In this document: one piece after another, positions 12,408-26,700 of the stretch
Numbering within the stretch: position 1 is the stretch's first letter
How the letters are laid out: each line of letters starts with the position of its first letter
Origin: Ctena decussata
Taxonomy: Eukaryota; Mollusca; Bivalvia; Lucinida; Lucinidae
DNA: 64,000 nucleotides
Assembly: GCA_963989385.1 (NCBI GenBank)
Contig: OZ022502.1
Coordinates: 48,601,454-48,665,453 of the forward strand
Reading direction: 5' to 3'
Position numbers and translations under genes: made by a program
The notes under the pieces: generated by a model
What the model saw: only the letters and a program-made list of their open reading frames with translations
Databases searched by the model: none
Told to the model about the DNA's origin: nothing

Positions 12408-12750
12408 GACAATGAACAGAAATTCTCATCCAAATCTGCAATCCTGTTCTATCTAAGATTTTTTTTTTACATTGTGCAAAACATGGCCCCATTGTTCAAA
12501 ACATATTTAGCTTAATGAGGTTTGTTAGTCATGGATTCATTAAGCCATAAAATCAAGTATGCTAATATATTTTGCCGAAAAAATGTTAGGAGCTTTTGCA
12601 CTGCAAAACCTCCTGACAATTCTTTAGCAAAAATAGTATATTTTTGTGTATAATATGCTGGAAATTTTAGTGTCTCATTAACTAACGAGTAATGTCATTA
12701 GTTTTGAACAACCTGGACCTTGTTGTCTGGTCCCATGAATTATATTATGT

Positions 12751-12988
12751 TTAAGGTGAATGGATACACATTCAGGGGAAGCAACTATCTCATTTTCATA
12801 TTTGCCTCCCTTCTAAATGGAAGTCAACTCTTACAGGAAATAACTTGCTCCTCTAGAAGCAAATTCTTTTCTTTAAGAGTTGACCACATTTTAGAAGGGC
12901 TTTGATATCCAGATAATCAACAAGAAGTCATAAAAGTTGTTTGCCCTTATAGAAATGGCAGAAAAACATGAAGTACCAAACACCTTAA
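12751..12988. mobile_element. Foldback MITE FB-3, best copy
   Basis: Left end TTAAGGTGAATGGATACAC, right end CACCTTAA. The centre is TTGCTCCTCTAGAAGCAAAT inside TCAACTCTTACAGG / CTTTAAGAGTTGACC. It lies 250 bp past the ZC3H12 stop codon and may be within the 3' UTR. Confidence 0.65.
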
Positions 12989-13237
12989 CAGCTGAAACGA
13001 TGAACGTCACTCTGCATTCAAACTAGATTAATGTAAAATTCTAAAAATGGGGACATCTAAAATATTTTACCATTACTGTCCTGAAAATCAAAAAGTTTGA
13101 TTTTTCAGTATAGTAATGCATCTAAAAGATGTTGATTGAATGGCAAACAGAGTAGAGCTGGATCAGACTGCAGTCTGACCTGGGTCTGCACTCAGACCAA
13201 TCTGTCCAAATATTTGTATTTTTTATGGTATCAGAGA

Positions 13238-14775
13238 CTAGCCCTTATTCAAGCCTATAATATATGCACAAATTTCATTAGGATCACTAGATTCTGGGTG
13301 CAAGTTCATAACAGTCCTAACCTTTTGCTCTGGAAATAACCCACACAAGTGAAAGTACAGTTTATATCTGGGATCTCCTTCTAATATTGGGGCATCTTCA
13401 GGTAAAGGTCCTGGGCTGGGCTGCCCAAACCCACTATAGCCGGCACTAGATGATGCTGGCATACTGACAGGCACAGGAGCTGCTGGTATCGGTGATGTTA
13501 AGTATGGCTGGGATGTAGTGGATATACCCTGTCCAGCAAAATCCACTGGCAGTCCTTGACTAGGTACACTCACTCCATAACCTGGTGAAAAATTCTGACC
13601 AAACTGCTGAGGTTGAGTCATTGACTGTGCCCTAACATATTGCACACCTCCTACACTAACTGGCATACTACCATACTGATTTGGAAACGGCTGCTGGGGA
13701 ACAGTCTGATTGAAACGTGGAGACAGATTACCGTAACCATGTGGCACATTTGATCTTGGAACTTGTGTACCACCAATCTGAAAAGTTACCGAGCCCGTGG
13801 TATCCTTCATTGGTAACGTACCTCTAGTGGCCATAGGCAGCATGTACTGCCTTGGTTCATCCTGGTCCAGAGTGTGGAGCTGGGGGTCTGAGGTACTGTT
13901 CTGCCGCATCATTAATGACACTCCAGGAGGGAGGTGCTGTCGTACCATGTACTGATCAGGAGCACTGGGTAGTCTTGTAAGAGCTGGGTTACCATGGTAT
14001 TCACTTCCTGACTGATGACCAGAAGGAGACAAATCCGATACAGAATGAGCAAGTGGGTGACCAGCCCTGTCTGAAGACTGACTCTGGATAAAATCTGACA
14101 ACAACATTCCATGACTAGGATCTGACACATATCGCTGGCTCATGAGTCTTGGATCATAAGACAATTGTGCTTTCAGTGCTGTATGACTCTGTTTAAGCCG
14201 GGGATCCTCTGAGCCCTGAAGAGAAAGTTGTCGAGACAGCTTTTGTTTTGTTAGGGGCTGTTTGGGTTTATATTGTTCTGACTGGGTTTGACTAGTTTGT
14301 AGAGTATCGTTCTCCTTTAAACTTTCCATTTTTTTCAATTTGTCAGATTCATCAGCTTCGTCTGACAATTTCTTAGCCAACAATAGATGACCACTGAGAA
14401 ACTGTTCGGAATCATGATATTGTCTTTGCCCGGGAACACTCAGATTACTGACTGGTGAGTTCCCTCTGGGGGAAGCCCCTCTTGGAGATGCACCGCCACT
14501 ACGGAGGTTTTCAACACCTCTGTCTATCCTTCGTAAGACAGACGGGGGCTCGTCCTTTCTGGGACTTGACTGGTTTTCTTTCTGTTGCTGTTCTTGTTCC
14601 ATTAATCTCAGTTTTTCTGCAAGCTGTTGGTTATACAGTCTATACTTTTCTTCCTCTGCAGATTCTGATTTTGAACTGTTACTACCTTGACAAACCTGAT
14701 CACCACTGCTCTCATTGGGGTTGTAGGATTTGGTCCTCTGTAGAGATTTCTTGCCTGTCAACTTTTTCTTACCCT
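13238..14775 (-). CDS. ZC3H12: Coding exon 6: low-complexity linker and Regnase C-terminal module
   Basis: The acceptor is CTGTTTCCAG|AGGGTAAG; the exon ends at TAG (13238-13240). It encodes residues 572-1083. A Lys-rich start and a short Gln/Glu-rich helix ([14 protein letters not shown]) lead into a long Ser/Pro/Gln/Gly-rich, probably disordered region. The last ~45 residues, from [18 protein letters not shown] to the end, match the C-terminal helical module of Regnases. A tandem-core repeat element begins 35 bp upstream of the acceptor. No convincing AATAAA was found close downstream, so the 3' end is unknown. Confidence 0.92.
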
Positions 14776-17700
14776 CTGGAAACAGAAAGAACACTATTAG
14801 AAAGCTTTGAACTAGAAGGTTGTCCAGGGACAACTGGTCGAGCCCGCTGTTTGCTATAGTGGCCTATAAGTATGCTTCACTCTAGAGAGAAGCCAAACAA
14901 CATCATGCTTAGCCAGCATTTTCTACTTTTATTTTAAATTTTCACATAGGAAAATAAGTAGAAGTGATGACCCAGACAAGCTCAATTTATGACAATTACA
15001 ATATCTAACCTTCAAGTGTGACCTTGACCTTGGACCTACCCAAACACGTATGTCACTTGACCCTTCCACTCATCAAGAAGAACAATTGTGCCTAATTCTT
15101 TTGAAATCCATCCATAAATGTAGAAGTAATGGCTCGGACAAGCTCAATTTATGACCATTTTATCATTTGACCTTCAAGTGTGACCTTGACTTTGGACCTA
15201 CTTGAACAAATGTTCCAAATGGCACTTCTACTCATCAAAAGAGAACAATTGTGCCAAATTCTTTTCAAATCCATTCGTAAATGTTGAAGTTATGGCTCAG
15301 ACAAGCTCAAATTATGGCCATTTTATCATCTGACCTTCAAGTGTGACCTTGACCTTGGACCTACCTGAATAAATTTTCCAAATGGCACTTTAAAACATCA
15401 AGGAGAACAATTGTGCCAAATTATTTTGAAATCCATCCATAAATGTAGAAGTAATGGTTTGGTCAAGCTCAATTTATGGCCATTTTATCATTTGACCTTC
15501 AAGTGTGACCTTGACCCTGGACCTACCTGAACAAATGTTTCAAATGGCACTTCTACTCATCAAGGAGAACAATTGTGCCAAATTATTTTGAAATCCATCC
15601 GTAAATGTAGAAGTTATGGCTCGGACAAGCTCAATTTATGACCATTTTATCATTTGACCTTCAAGTGTGACCTTGACTTTGGACCTACATGAACAAATGT
15701 TTCAAATGGCACTTCTACTCATCAAGGAGAACAACTGTGCCAAATAATTTTGAAATCCATCAATAAATGTAGAAGTTATGGCCCGGACAAATCCGGACGG
15801 ACGCACGCACGCACACACGGACATACACCGAACTGACATTGTAACAACTATGTCTCGCTCACCCCAAGCAAGCTCGACAAAAATGGTACCAAATGACATG
15901 TGCATGCAGCCAAAGCTCAAGGCAACCTGTTCATTGCAGCAAACTGATCTGAATTTTCACAACTTACTTTGTAGAATCTCCAGAATTAATAGACTGTTTA
16001 CGCAAACAGAGAATACTTTTACAAGACAGAGCAGATATACATAATGATCTGAGTCTTCCTGGTTGTTTGAACATGCAGTAAGGTTTGTTTTCTTGAGAAG
16101 TGACTATTGACTAATATACACAACATTGTCTTATTTGGATCCAAAGTATATACAAAAGATGTTCAAGTGTTTCTGAATGTTTTCTATGTCAGAGGTCACA
16201 TGAACTGAATCTGTCTCAATTCATACAACGTGCAGCTTGTCTGATGATTCCTCTTTGAAAACTTTTAATTAATAGTAAGATCAGGGGTAACAACCTACGT
16301 CATAGCGCGCGTGAATGAATTAATCATTCGATGGCCATTTTGAAATAAACTCTGACAGATTTTAGGTTTGTAACATACAAGAGACAGGATTTTAACACAA
16401 GATAAAATGGTGAGTCGGTGCCTACAGGTACGTATAGTCCAGATATATAGGGCATGATTCTTCAAAGGGTGAGAAACTACAAAACACCTCACCACAATTT
16501 TTGATGTGGACAGCTGAGATAAACATGCATTAAGGCAGAGTCGATACAGATCACTGTAGTGAAGTGTTTTCAGATTTAGCAAGTATTTTATGGTGAATTC
16601 TGGTAATATTGAGTCCTAATCATCTATAGGTACCACATCGACTAGATATTTGGTTGTTTCAGTGTTTGCCTAGCCTTCATTATGCAAAACATTTACCTTA
16701 TTAAGGCCCTTGGTAAGATGCAGACACTAAATGAGCTGTGACACGACAAAAACCAACAAAGTGGCATGGGCGCCCAGCGAACTCAGATAAGACTGGGCAT
16801 ACACCTAGTCTGATCAGACTCTTCGTTGTGTGCTTAAAGGGTAGTTTAGGGTCTAAGCTACCTCCATGCCAACAGCGAAGACTCTGATCAGACTTGGGGG
16901 CTGCCTAAATTAAGGTTTATTGAGCGTTATGTGACAGAGCTCCAGATAAGATGGGGTAACAGGGATAATTCAAGTTCAGAGGTAATTTTTCTAAATTCTC
17001 AAGTAAACATATGTTGTGACCCCTTATTAGAACTGTCTAGGTGAGAAGGTTCTAATGAGGGGTCACAATTTATGGTTAACTAGAAAAATAAGGAAAATTA
17101 ACCCTAAATTATTCTTTTTACCCCTTCTTAACTGAAGCACTGTGTAATATGTCCTGATACAAGATGAAACATTACCTTCAGCCATTTTTCTTTCTCTCAT
17201 CTCCTGCATTCTTTGTTTAGCCTGCTCAGCAAGCTTCTCTGTCACCGACTTGTGTGGGATGTTCTTTCTTTCTGGATGGTAGTATTTACATTTGTTCCCG
17301 TATGTACATTTCTTGCTACCATATGGGCAAGGGGGTGGGAGGGGTTCTGGTTGAGTGGGTTCTTTCTGTAAGAAGTTGTCTAGAGTGGGTCCGCTACGGC
17401 CTAGAGGATCATCAGGAGGCATAAACCTGCAAGATATATCACTTAAACTGACCAACTCTAATGAGTTGCATACTAGCGCCTTGACAAGACAAAATCAACA
17501 AAGTGGCATATGCACCCAGTGAACACTCAAGTCAGACTGTGTAGCCACCAAGCCTGATCACAGTCTTTGCTATGTGCTTAAAGGGTTGCTAAGGGTCTAC
17601 GGTACTTCCATACAACAGGGGAGACTGATCAGACCGGGTGGATGCCCAGGCTGATCTGAGTCTTCACTGGGCGCACATACTACCTTGTTGGTTTTGTTGT

Positions 17701-20700
17701 GTCATGGCTCACTTAATTTCCTACAGTTGTGGGCCAGAAGTAATTCTACAACTAGAAATGGGTCCATAGTACACAGATGCCCCCACCTAATGCCTTGAGT
17801 AAATTGGTGCCTTGATAAATGTACTGGCACTTGTAGGGTAAGTAGGATCATAGAGGCAGACTTGTATAATATAAAAGGCCATATGGCACAGGCAAAGCAT
17901 TGCCAAATGTTTGAAATGTGACACAAACTGCAGCCCTTTATAAAGTTTCAGAGTCACTGTATGGCCAAAATAGAAAATATTGTGTATAACAGAACATGGT
18001 TAGAAACCAAGTTAGTGGACCGTGACATGTAGATCATCATGACCTGATTCTTGTAAATTCCTGTTGTACTTATGGATACAAATCCTCATACAAAATTTCA
18101 AGCTTCTACAATAATAGGAATTCTAAAATCTACCTCTTACAAAAATCTTAACCTTGCATGGCTAAAGTCCGAAGTCAGTGGACCCTGACATATGGATCAT
18201 CATGACCTGATTCTTGTATATTCCTGTTGTACTCATAGATATTAATCCTCATACAAAATTTCAGGTTGCTACAATAAAAGGCACCCTTAAATCTACCTCT
18301 TACAAAAATCTTAACCTTGCAAAATTAGCCGAAGTCCGAAGTCAGTGGACTGTGATATATGGATCATCATACCCTGATTCTTGTGTATTCCTGTTGTACT
18401 TATTGATATATATCCTCATACAAAATTACAAGTTGCTACAATAATAGGAACCCTGAAATATACCTCTTACAAAAATGTTAACCTGAGTCTAACAGGATCA
18501 TGTATGTATGTACGTATGTATGTATGTACGGATGGACAGACAAACAGACAGATAGACATATGTACGTAATAATGTACATACGTACGCACAACTGAATCAC
18601 TATATGCCCCCGGCATCATATGATGCGGGGGCATAAAAATATTTTCCCTATGGGCTTTAGCATATTTACACATTTACAAGAAAATTCATTTTTTCACTTC
18701 TCCTGGGGCAATCAAAGAACAATTACTATGCTTGAAATGCTACATAAAGGCTGTAAAAAAATATTGTTTATAAAACTAAATTCTAAGTGTAAAGATACAG
18801 CTTGTTACACAAAGCATAAAATTTGAAAGCAGCAAGTATCTAATGATGTCAATAGCAACATCATCAAATATTTAATAAAGTGACCACAAACCTAAAGGAA
18901 GAGAAGGGGAATGAAAATAAACAACCGACAATGGCTGAATCTTAATACCAGTATGGATTTATTTGTCTACCAGTTTCACAGTTATGCTCAGTGGGCTAGC
19001 ACTGGCAAGCTGAACTAGCAGTCTAAGATAGAACCCCATTGGAAGTGGCAAAAGAATTCCACTGCAAACAGCCTTTCATTATCACCATTTCATTGGCTTA
19101 ATGCCACTTTAACATTTTTGAAAGGGCCATAAAACTGTACAGGTAAGTAATCTGTTCATCCATCCATCCTCAAAACGAGATTATCAGGACTAAGAAAATG
19201 GGTCTAGCAGTTACCGTAATCAATCCTTTTAGCGCCCTGTGCACTTAACTTTTTTCAAAATTGCAGTAAATGCTTGTAGTAAATTTACTTTCTTATAGGT
19301 GCACATTTCAATGATTTGTTATATACTCAATGAAACAAATTTAAAAGGGAAGCAAAGGAAACAAGAGCTGTCGCCTGACAGCATAGCTCGCCTGAATTGG
19401 TGCTTACCCATCACACAGCCGCTATTGTGGTGTGGACTGCTATGCATAAAACTTCATGCAAGCATGTCCATAATGAAAACACATTTATAAACAAAAGCTA
19501 TCTCAGAAATAAGTCTTAAAATAAAATTAAAATAAAAAAAAAAATGAAATGAAATTTCAAAGTCCATGAGCTTGAGGTAAAAAAAAACGGATGGTTAGGG
19601 GGGTGGGGTGGGGTGGGGGGGGGGGGGGGGGGGGGGGGGGCTTTGTGGACTGCTATGCATAAAACTTCATGCAAGCATGTCCATATTGAAATTTCAAAGT
19701 CCATGAGCTTGAGGTAAAAAAACTGACGGGAAAGGGGAGGGGTGGGGGTGGGGGTGGAGGGGGACTAGGATGTATCAAAACCCTGAACCATTATCTAACA
19801 TCAGTCCAAGTATTAGTATCAAATGAGTCCATCATCGTGGCACTGTCAAATTATGTCTTCATAAATATAAAACTTTAACCGAAATCTTTAAGACAAAATT
19901 CTAAGTCAATGACTTTGACTTCAAGGTCATCAAGTGGGGTAAGTATAAGGTGTTTTGTAAAAACTCAAAAAGAGTCTAACATCAGTTCAAGTATAAACTA
20001 AATCTCTGCAAAGCATTATGAATCAGTATACAATTACAAAACTTTAAAAAAGACAAAAATTTCCTAAGTCCCTGACCTTGACATCAAGACCACTGTGCGG
20101 GGTTGGGGTAGTACTCTGTAGATCTAACTACAGTGCAAATATAAAAAGAATTCATCTATGGGTTCAGAAGATATGTGTCTTTAAAAAACTTTAACCAAAA
20201 CATCCAATCAATAAAAAGGCCATATTCTAAGTCCATGACCTTGACATCAAGGTCACAGAGGGGGGTGGGGGTAGTACCTTCGAAAACTTTAGACCAATAT
20301 CTAACTTTAGTGCAAGTATCAAAGGAATCCATCCATGGGTTAAGGAGATATTGGGCTTTATAAAACTTTAACCAAAACATCCAGTCCAAAAAAACTACCA
20401 ATTAACTAAGTCCATGACCTTGACATCAAGGTCACGGAGTGGGGTGGGGGTGGTACCCTGTTAAACCTTAGACCAATATCTAACTACAGTGCAAGTATCA
20501 AAAGAATCCATCCATGGGTTAAGGAGATATAGGTCTTTAAAAAACTTTAACCAAAACATCCAATCCGAACGCCGACGCGGACGCGGACGCTGACGCCGTG
20601 GTGACAACAATAGCTCTTCCTGAACTTTCGTTCAGGCGAGCTAAAAACTGCTTATGGTCATAGAAGGATAGCGAAGCTTCACAAATGAAAAAGGAAAGAT

Positions 20701-23700
20701 TCTGTAGCATTTTTCAGCTCTAGTAATCTAGCAAACAAATACAAATGGATAAACTAATAAAAGTATGTGCGCTTATAGTCATATGCCAAAAAGAAATCAC
20801 CATGATGTGTGCTTATAGGCGCATGTGCGATAATTTGGTTGAATATGGTAATTTCACTTACCTATCATTAACAAAAGAATACATTAACAAACGCTCCTCA
20901 ACAACTTTTTTGAATTCAGCTTTCTCGTTAAGTAAGTCCCTGTAGTTGTCATTTGATACGACGATGCCATTATTTTCTACAGCCAGTTTCAGCACATAGC
21001 GATCATCATAGCAGACGACTCTTTTCCCGCCAATTCTTCGCGCTGGGGTAAACACCAACACTTTTTCTTTTTCCAGTTGAAAAAGTAAATCTTGGTCTGA
21101 AAGGTAAATAAACTTTTAAACATTCCTAAAACTTAACTTCCTGAATGTGTATAAGTTAACAACATAAAAACTTTGAGTACTTGAATAAGTTTGTTATTCC
21201 TGGTTTAAAAAGTTCAATCAAATTATTATACCATCTTCTCTACAAAAGCTTGTACAGTATTGTTAAAATTCTAAGTATTAGGACAGATAGGTCTGAGCAA
21301 ACAAAGTAGACCCAGATCAGACTGCTCCTGTCTGATTAGGGTGTACACTGTTTCCATTTCATCTACTCTTAGCCCATCTACTACATTGTAAAACCAACCT
21401 GTTTCGTTTTCAGGACAACTGCGAAAATTGTTTTAGCTGCCCCAAGTTTCATCATTTTTACTAGTATTTTGCAACATTGCACATGTATCTTTGAAACTTT
21501 CTATCAACTTCCCTGAAGGCCTTTGCTAAAGAGAATGGTGATTTAGAGGCCCAGATATAACAACTCGATAATTCTCCTTGAAAAGGTATGTTGTGACCCC
21601 TCATAAGAACCATCTAAGATGGTTCTTATGAGGGATCACAACATAGATTTTCTGGTGAGACAGTTCTAATGAGGTGTCACAACATACCCTAATGTGGTTA
21701 GGTATCAGAATACCATAAATCATTAATTTTCCATTTATTAAGGTTTTCAGGTGTCCCCATATTTAGGCATGTTAACCCATTCCATTCGAGATACCCCAAA
21801 GGGGTATCTAGGCAAACAGTTTGGATCCAGATCAGGCCCCACAAACGTGGGGCCTGATCTGAGATCCAAACTGTTTGCTGCCTAGACATCATTTCTACAA
21901 GAGTAGGTTAGACCAATATTGTCAAAATATTCTTGATTTTTGATGCAGATGACAAATTCAGCGGACGACAAAAAAAACCCAGAATGCAATGGGTTAAGGT
22001 AGGTCTTTCATTGAAAAATTAGAAAATTATCCCAAAATTAACATCAGATACCCTTCTCTGTGCCTTGGTGGCTTCATTCAAAGCACCAGATACGGGCAGA
22101 TATGTTTTTTCTTAATTATCCATGATTCACATGATGCTGCTCTTGAAAGGAGTGACCTCTCTGAATTTTTTTATGTACAATACTTAGACTTGCAGCTGAC
22201 TTTCTTTCATCTACTGATGACAGATAGCCGCCTGTGTGTCATGGAATCAATAATACACTGTGATAACAGAGCGATTTGATTGGATACCGTAACATCTGAA
22301 TGCCACCCAGCTTTGGTTACAGCTGTTCAAATTGAAGACAAAACATGATTGTTTAAGAAATTTCTGCAATAATCATTGTGCATACTTTTCCATTTACAAA
22401 ACTGTGATATGGCTATGAAGCATTATATGGCTTTAAATAAAGGGGGACACCCCTAGCATACTCCCGAGCTTTGCTCAGTCAGTTCACGTGCAAGCCCGTG
22501 AATTTTTTTTTCCGAAAGTATTGGCCCCCCCCCCCCCCCCCCCCCCCTAGTATTTCAAATCTTTCTACCCCTATGTTGATAGATGAAGCCAGTGATCATT
22601 GCTACACTTCAAGAAGCTTCGAGCTTCTAGGAATTTTAGCTCTTCCCACTACTTTCATCATCCAATGAACCTTAAAAAACTTGTACAATTTCAATTCTTA
22701 ATTGAAGGGACATTATCCCTGAATCACCCTAAAATTACTAAATATTGGGACAGACACGTCTGAGCATACAGAGAAGACCCTGATCAGCTGCTCCTGAAAG
22801 AGCAGTCTGAACAGTCTACACTGTTTGCCCTTCCTTCTGCATCTCTAAGATGCATTATTGCACTGAAAAACCAAAGTGCTCAATTCTTAGGACAGTTTTG
22901 TTGACTACTGTAGGTGTCCCAATTTTTAGAATTTCTACAGTATCTTACATTATCTGAAGCTCTGATAACAATAACTCTGAGAAGTACAAATGCACTACAC
23001 TTGGTACCATTCTGAAATTTTGACCCATACATGAGAAAATCTTGTACCTTTAATCCTAGCATCAGTTCTTGATGTTTCTTTACGCCACTGTGGAACAAAA
23101 ACAGTTATATCTTTATGACCTCTTTGTCTGAACCAATCAACAGCCAGCTGTATCCCTCTGCAACTAAACACTTCCTTGTTCCCATGGCTGAAACAAGATA
23201 CAGATATTTTTAATATAAATATGCAAGTATGATAATAAAGACATGTTGTAAGAAAAAGACAGTGAGCATAACATGACACCTTTACATTTTGAAAACCCCC
23301 TTTCAGACACAATAACATGCACAATGTAAGAGTATCTGATGGCTCACAAATTTGGAGGCAGTATCTTGACAATGACATGACTGAACTATTGCTGACTGGG
23401 GTGTTAACTCACTGGCTCACTCACTCAAACTCCCCGAATTTACTGACAAAAATGCTAAGGTGGTTCTCTGAGGGGCCACAAAATATATTTGAGCCCCAAC
23501 ACGAGAAAACCAACAAAGTGGTTTTGCGCCCAGTGCATACTCAGATCAGCCTGGGCATCTGCCCAGTTTGATCAGAGTCTTTCCTAAGCGCTTAAAGGGT
23601 AGCTAAGGGGCTAAGCTACCTTCATGTGGACAGCAAAGACTCTGATCAGACCGGGCAGATGCTCAGGCTGATTTGAGTCTGTGCTGGGCGCACAACAACT

Positions 23701-26700
23701 TAGTTGGTTTTCTCTTGTCTTGGCTAATTTTATGGTTAGGTAAGGAAATCTTAATTGAACTTCCATACAATGAAGATCCAGCTCATGATATGACACCTGA
23801 ACCTTATCTACGCTCTTAGCTCTGCAGTCTTTAAATTCTCAGTTAGATAGGGTAACCTTGACAGAACATTTTTTTTTTTTAATTTTGCTGACTTAAATTT
23901 TGCTGTCTACTTTTTTTTTAATCTTTAGTTATCAGTAAATATTTCGTACTGCACATAATGCTGAAAAGCATACAGTGTACATTTTTGGTAAAATGCTTGA
24001 AACCAAAGCAGGAGGAAGGTACTACAACCTTCAGTTAAATAAACCAGAGGACCATTGGTCCTGTAGCTCACCTGAGCACTGAGGTTATGCTGAAAAAACT
24101 TTAAGTTGCCACAGCAACAAAACAACATGCACAACAGCAATGAAACACCCATTTATGTAGAGGATAATATCACAAACATTTATGCTAAAAAGATTCAGCT
24201 TTATCTCCCTTTATGGCTTCTGAGAGGATTTTTGGCAACAAACAAAAAAAAATGGAAAATTTAGCCTTTCGGTTGCAATGGCAACCAACCAAAATCAGGG
24301 ATTTGGGCAAAATTCATATTGCTGGTAGGACTACTCCAGGAACATTTCTGTAAAGTTTATGTCAAAATATCTGCAGTATCACAGAAATAAATGCCAAATT
24401 TCCACTTTCCCCATCATAAGGCTATGGAAAATTTAAGTTTCCATAGCAATGAATTCACATGGGCAACGATAATATAAAACATAATTTAGGTACAGGCAAA
24501 TGTCATTAATATGTATGCAAAGTATCAGCTTCATCCCTATTATGGCTTCTGAGGAGAAGATTTGGAAAAGTTTTTCAAAAATTTACCCTGTATTTTGCCA
24601 TGGCAACCAATCAAATTTAGCGATTTGGACAAAATTCATATGAATCATAAAGGACTACTCAAGAAACATTTCTATAGAAACAAATTCTAAATAACTGCAG
24701 TGAGACAGCAAAAATAGCCAATTTCCATTTTTCCCATTATAAGTCAATGGAAACTATAAGTTGCCATAGCGACCAGAGTTCTTATGCCAATGGAACAAAA
24801 AACACAGTTTATGTAGAGGCTAATGTCATTAACATATATGCAAAGTATCAGCTTCATCCCTCTTATGGCTTCTGAGAAGAAGATTTTTTTATATTTTTTC
24901 GAAAATTTACCCTGTATTTTGCCATGGCAACCAATCAAAGTCAGCGATTTGAACAAAATTCATATGAATCATAGAGGACTACTCAAGAAACATTTCTGCA
25001 GAAAAAAAATCTAAACAACTGCAGTGAGACAGCAAAAATTGCCAATTTCCACTTTTCCCATTATAAGTCAATGGAAACTATAAGTTGCCATAGCAACCAG
25101 AGTTCTTATGGGATTGGAACAAAAAACACAATTTATATAGAGGCTAATGTCATTAACATATATGCAAAGTATCAGCTTCATCCCTCTTATGGCTTCTGAG
25201 AAGAAGATTTTTTTTGATTTTTTCGAAAATTTACCCTTTATTTTGCCATGGCAACCAATCAAATTCAGCAATTTGAACAAAATTCTTACGAATTGTAGAG
25301 GACTGCTCAAGAAACATTTCTGTAGAAAAAAAATCAAAATAACTGCAGTGAGACAGAAAAAATTGCCAATTTCCACTTTTCCCATTATAAGTCAATGGAA
25401 AATATAAGTTGCCATAGCAACCAGAGTTCTTATGCCAATGGAACAAAAAACACAATTATTCGTTCCCCCCACCTATAGATGCTATATGTGAAATATGGAA
25501 AGAATCGGCCCAGTGGCTTCAGAGGAGAAGTCGTTTGAAAATGTTGACGACGGCGGACGGACGACGGACGACGGACGACGGATGCCTGCCTATACTATAA
25601 GCTCACCTGAGCCACTATAAGCTCACCTATGAGCCTTCGGCTCAGGTGAGCTAATAATAATAAAAAAGAAAAAAAGAAAAAAGAACTGAATTTCATAAAA
25701 GTATACTGTTTATAGAAACAACTGAAACATTTAACCTTATTGCACTCAGAATGGCCAAAACTCTAACGCACTCAGAACGGCCCAAACTCTATTGCACTCA
25801 GAACAGCCAAATCTCTATTGCACTCAGAACTGAGTTCTGAGTGCAAAAGGGTTAAAACTCCATTTACAATGAGCAGCAAAACTTACCTCATGGCAACGTT
25901 ACTTCCATCCATCACAATGGGGCGTAAATTAGTAGTTTCATCAGCACTCACTTGTCTACGATGATACGTAAACAGTTGGAGCTCCTCATTGTCTTCTGAC
26001 AGAAAGACAGGTGACGTGTCAGTATCACTGTCCTTAGTGAGACTTGAGCCCTGCTTGACAAGTTCATTTAACAATTCATTCTGTCCGGCAGTGGAACCAA
26101 GCTTCAACAAAGCTTGCAACAAGTCATACTCTGAATACCCGAGTTTCAAAGCAAACTCAACTTTGCCGGGATATTCTGGATTTTTCTTAAGTTCTTCCTC
26201 TCGCTCATCATCAGAATCAGAATTCGAGCTATCAGTAACATTTTCAGCGACTTTCAATTCCGCTACAGCAGTATGAAAGTCAAACTGATTTAGTCCTTGA
26301 CTGTTACTTTGGTTCCCAGTATAGCCAAAAGGAGAACCAGCACCTTGGCTTGATAACGGGGAACCAGTCACATCTCTTGTTGCGACTAGATAGTTGAAAC
26401 TTTGTCCACTAGCCTCAGAGAAGTTATTATCCCTAAACAAAGACACATTTTCATTATGAAAAGCGAGTTTATTGCCATCAAGAATCTTAGCTCTATTGTC
26501 TTTCTCTTTGATCCTTGAATCAGATTTTGTACCAAATATCTGTGAATTCAGATCATTGACTTGACCATAGTTTGTAACATCATTTTTCAAGAGTTTATCA
26601 ATAATACTTTTGGCTTTAATGATATTTTCCAATCTTCCTTGTATTTTGATTTCATTTTCACCATTACTAGTGAGAACAGTTGCCGAATCTTGCTCTACTC

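Noticed and set aside
13100..13237. Polyadenylation signal of ZC3H12 right after the stop
   Set aside because: No AATAAA or close variant stood out on the minus strand in the first few hundred bases after the stop; distant matches lie inside repeats and cannot be tied to the gene.
14455..14859. Plus-strand 134-residue frame opposite exon 6
   Set aside because: It is the antisense shadow of the ZC3H12 exon and crosses its splice acceptor into a repeat.
19516..19704. Proline-rich small protein from a frame across the G/C run
   Set aside because: The frame is created by a homopolymer inside a repeat element; no start context, similarity or splicing support.
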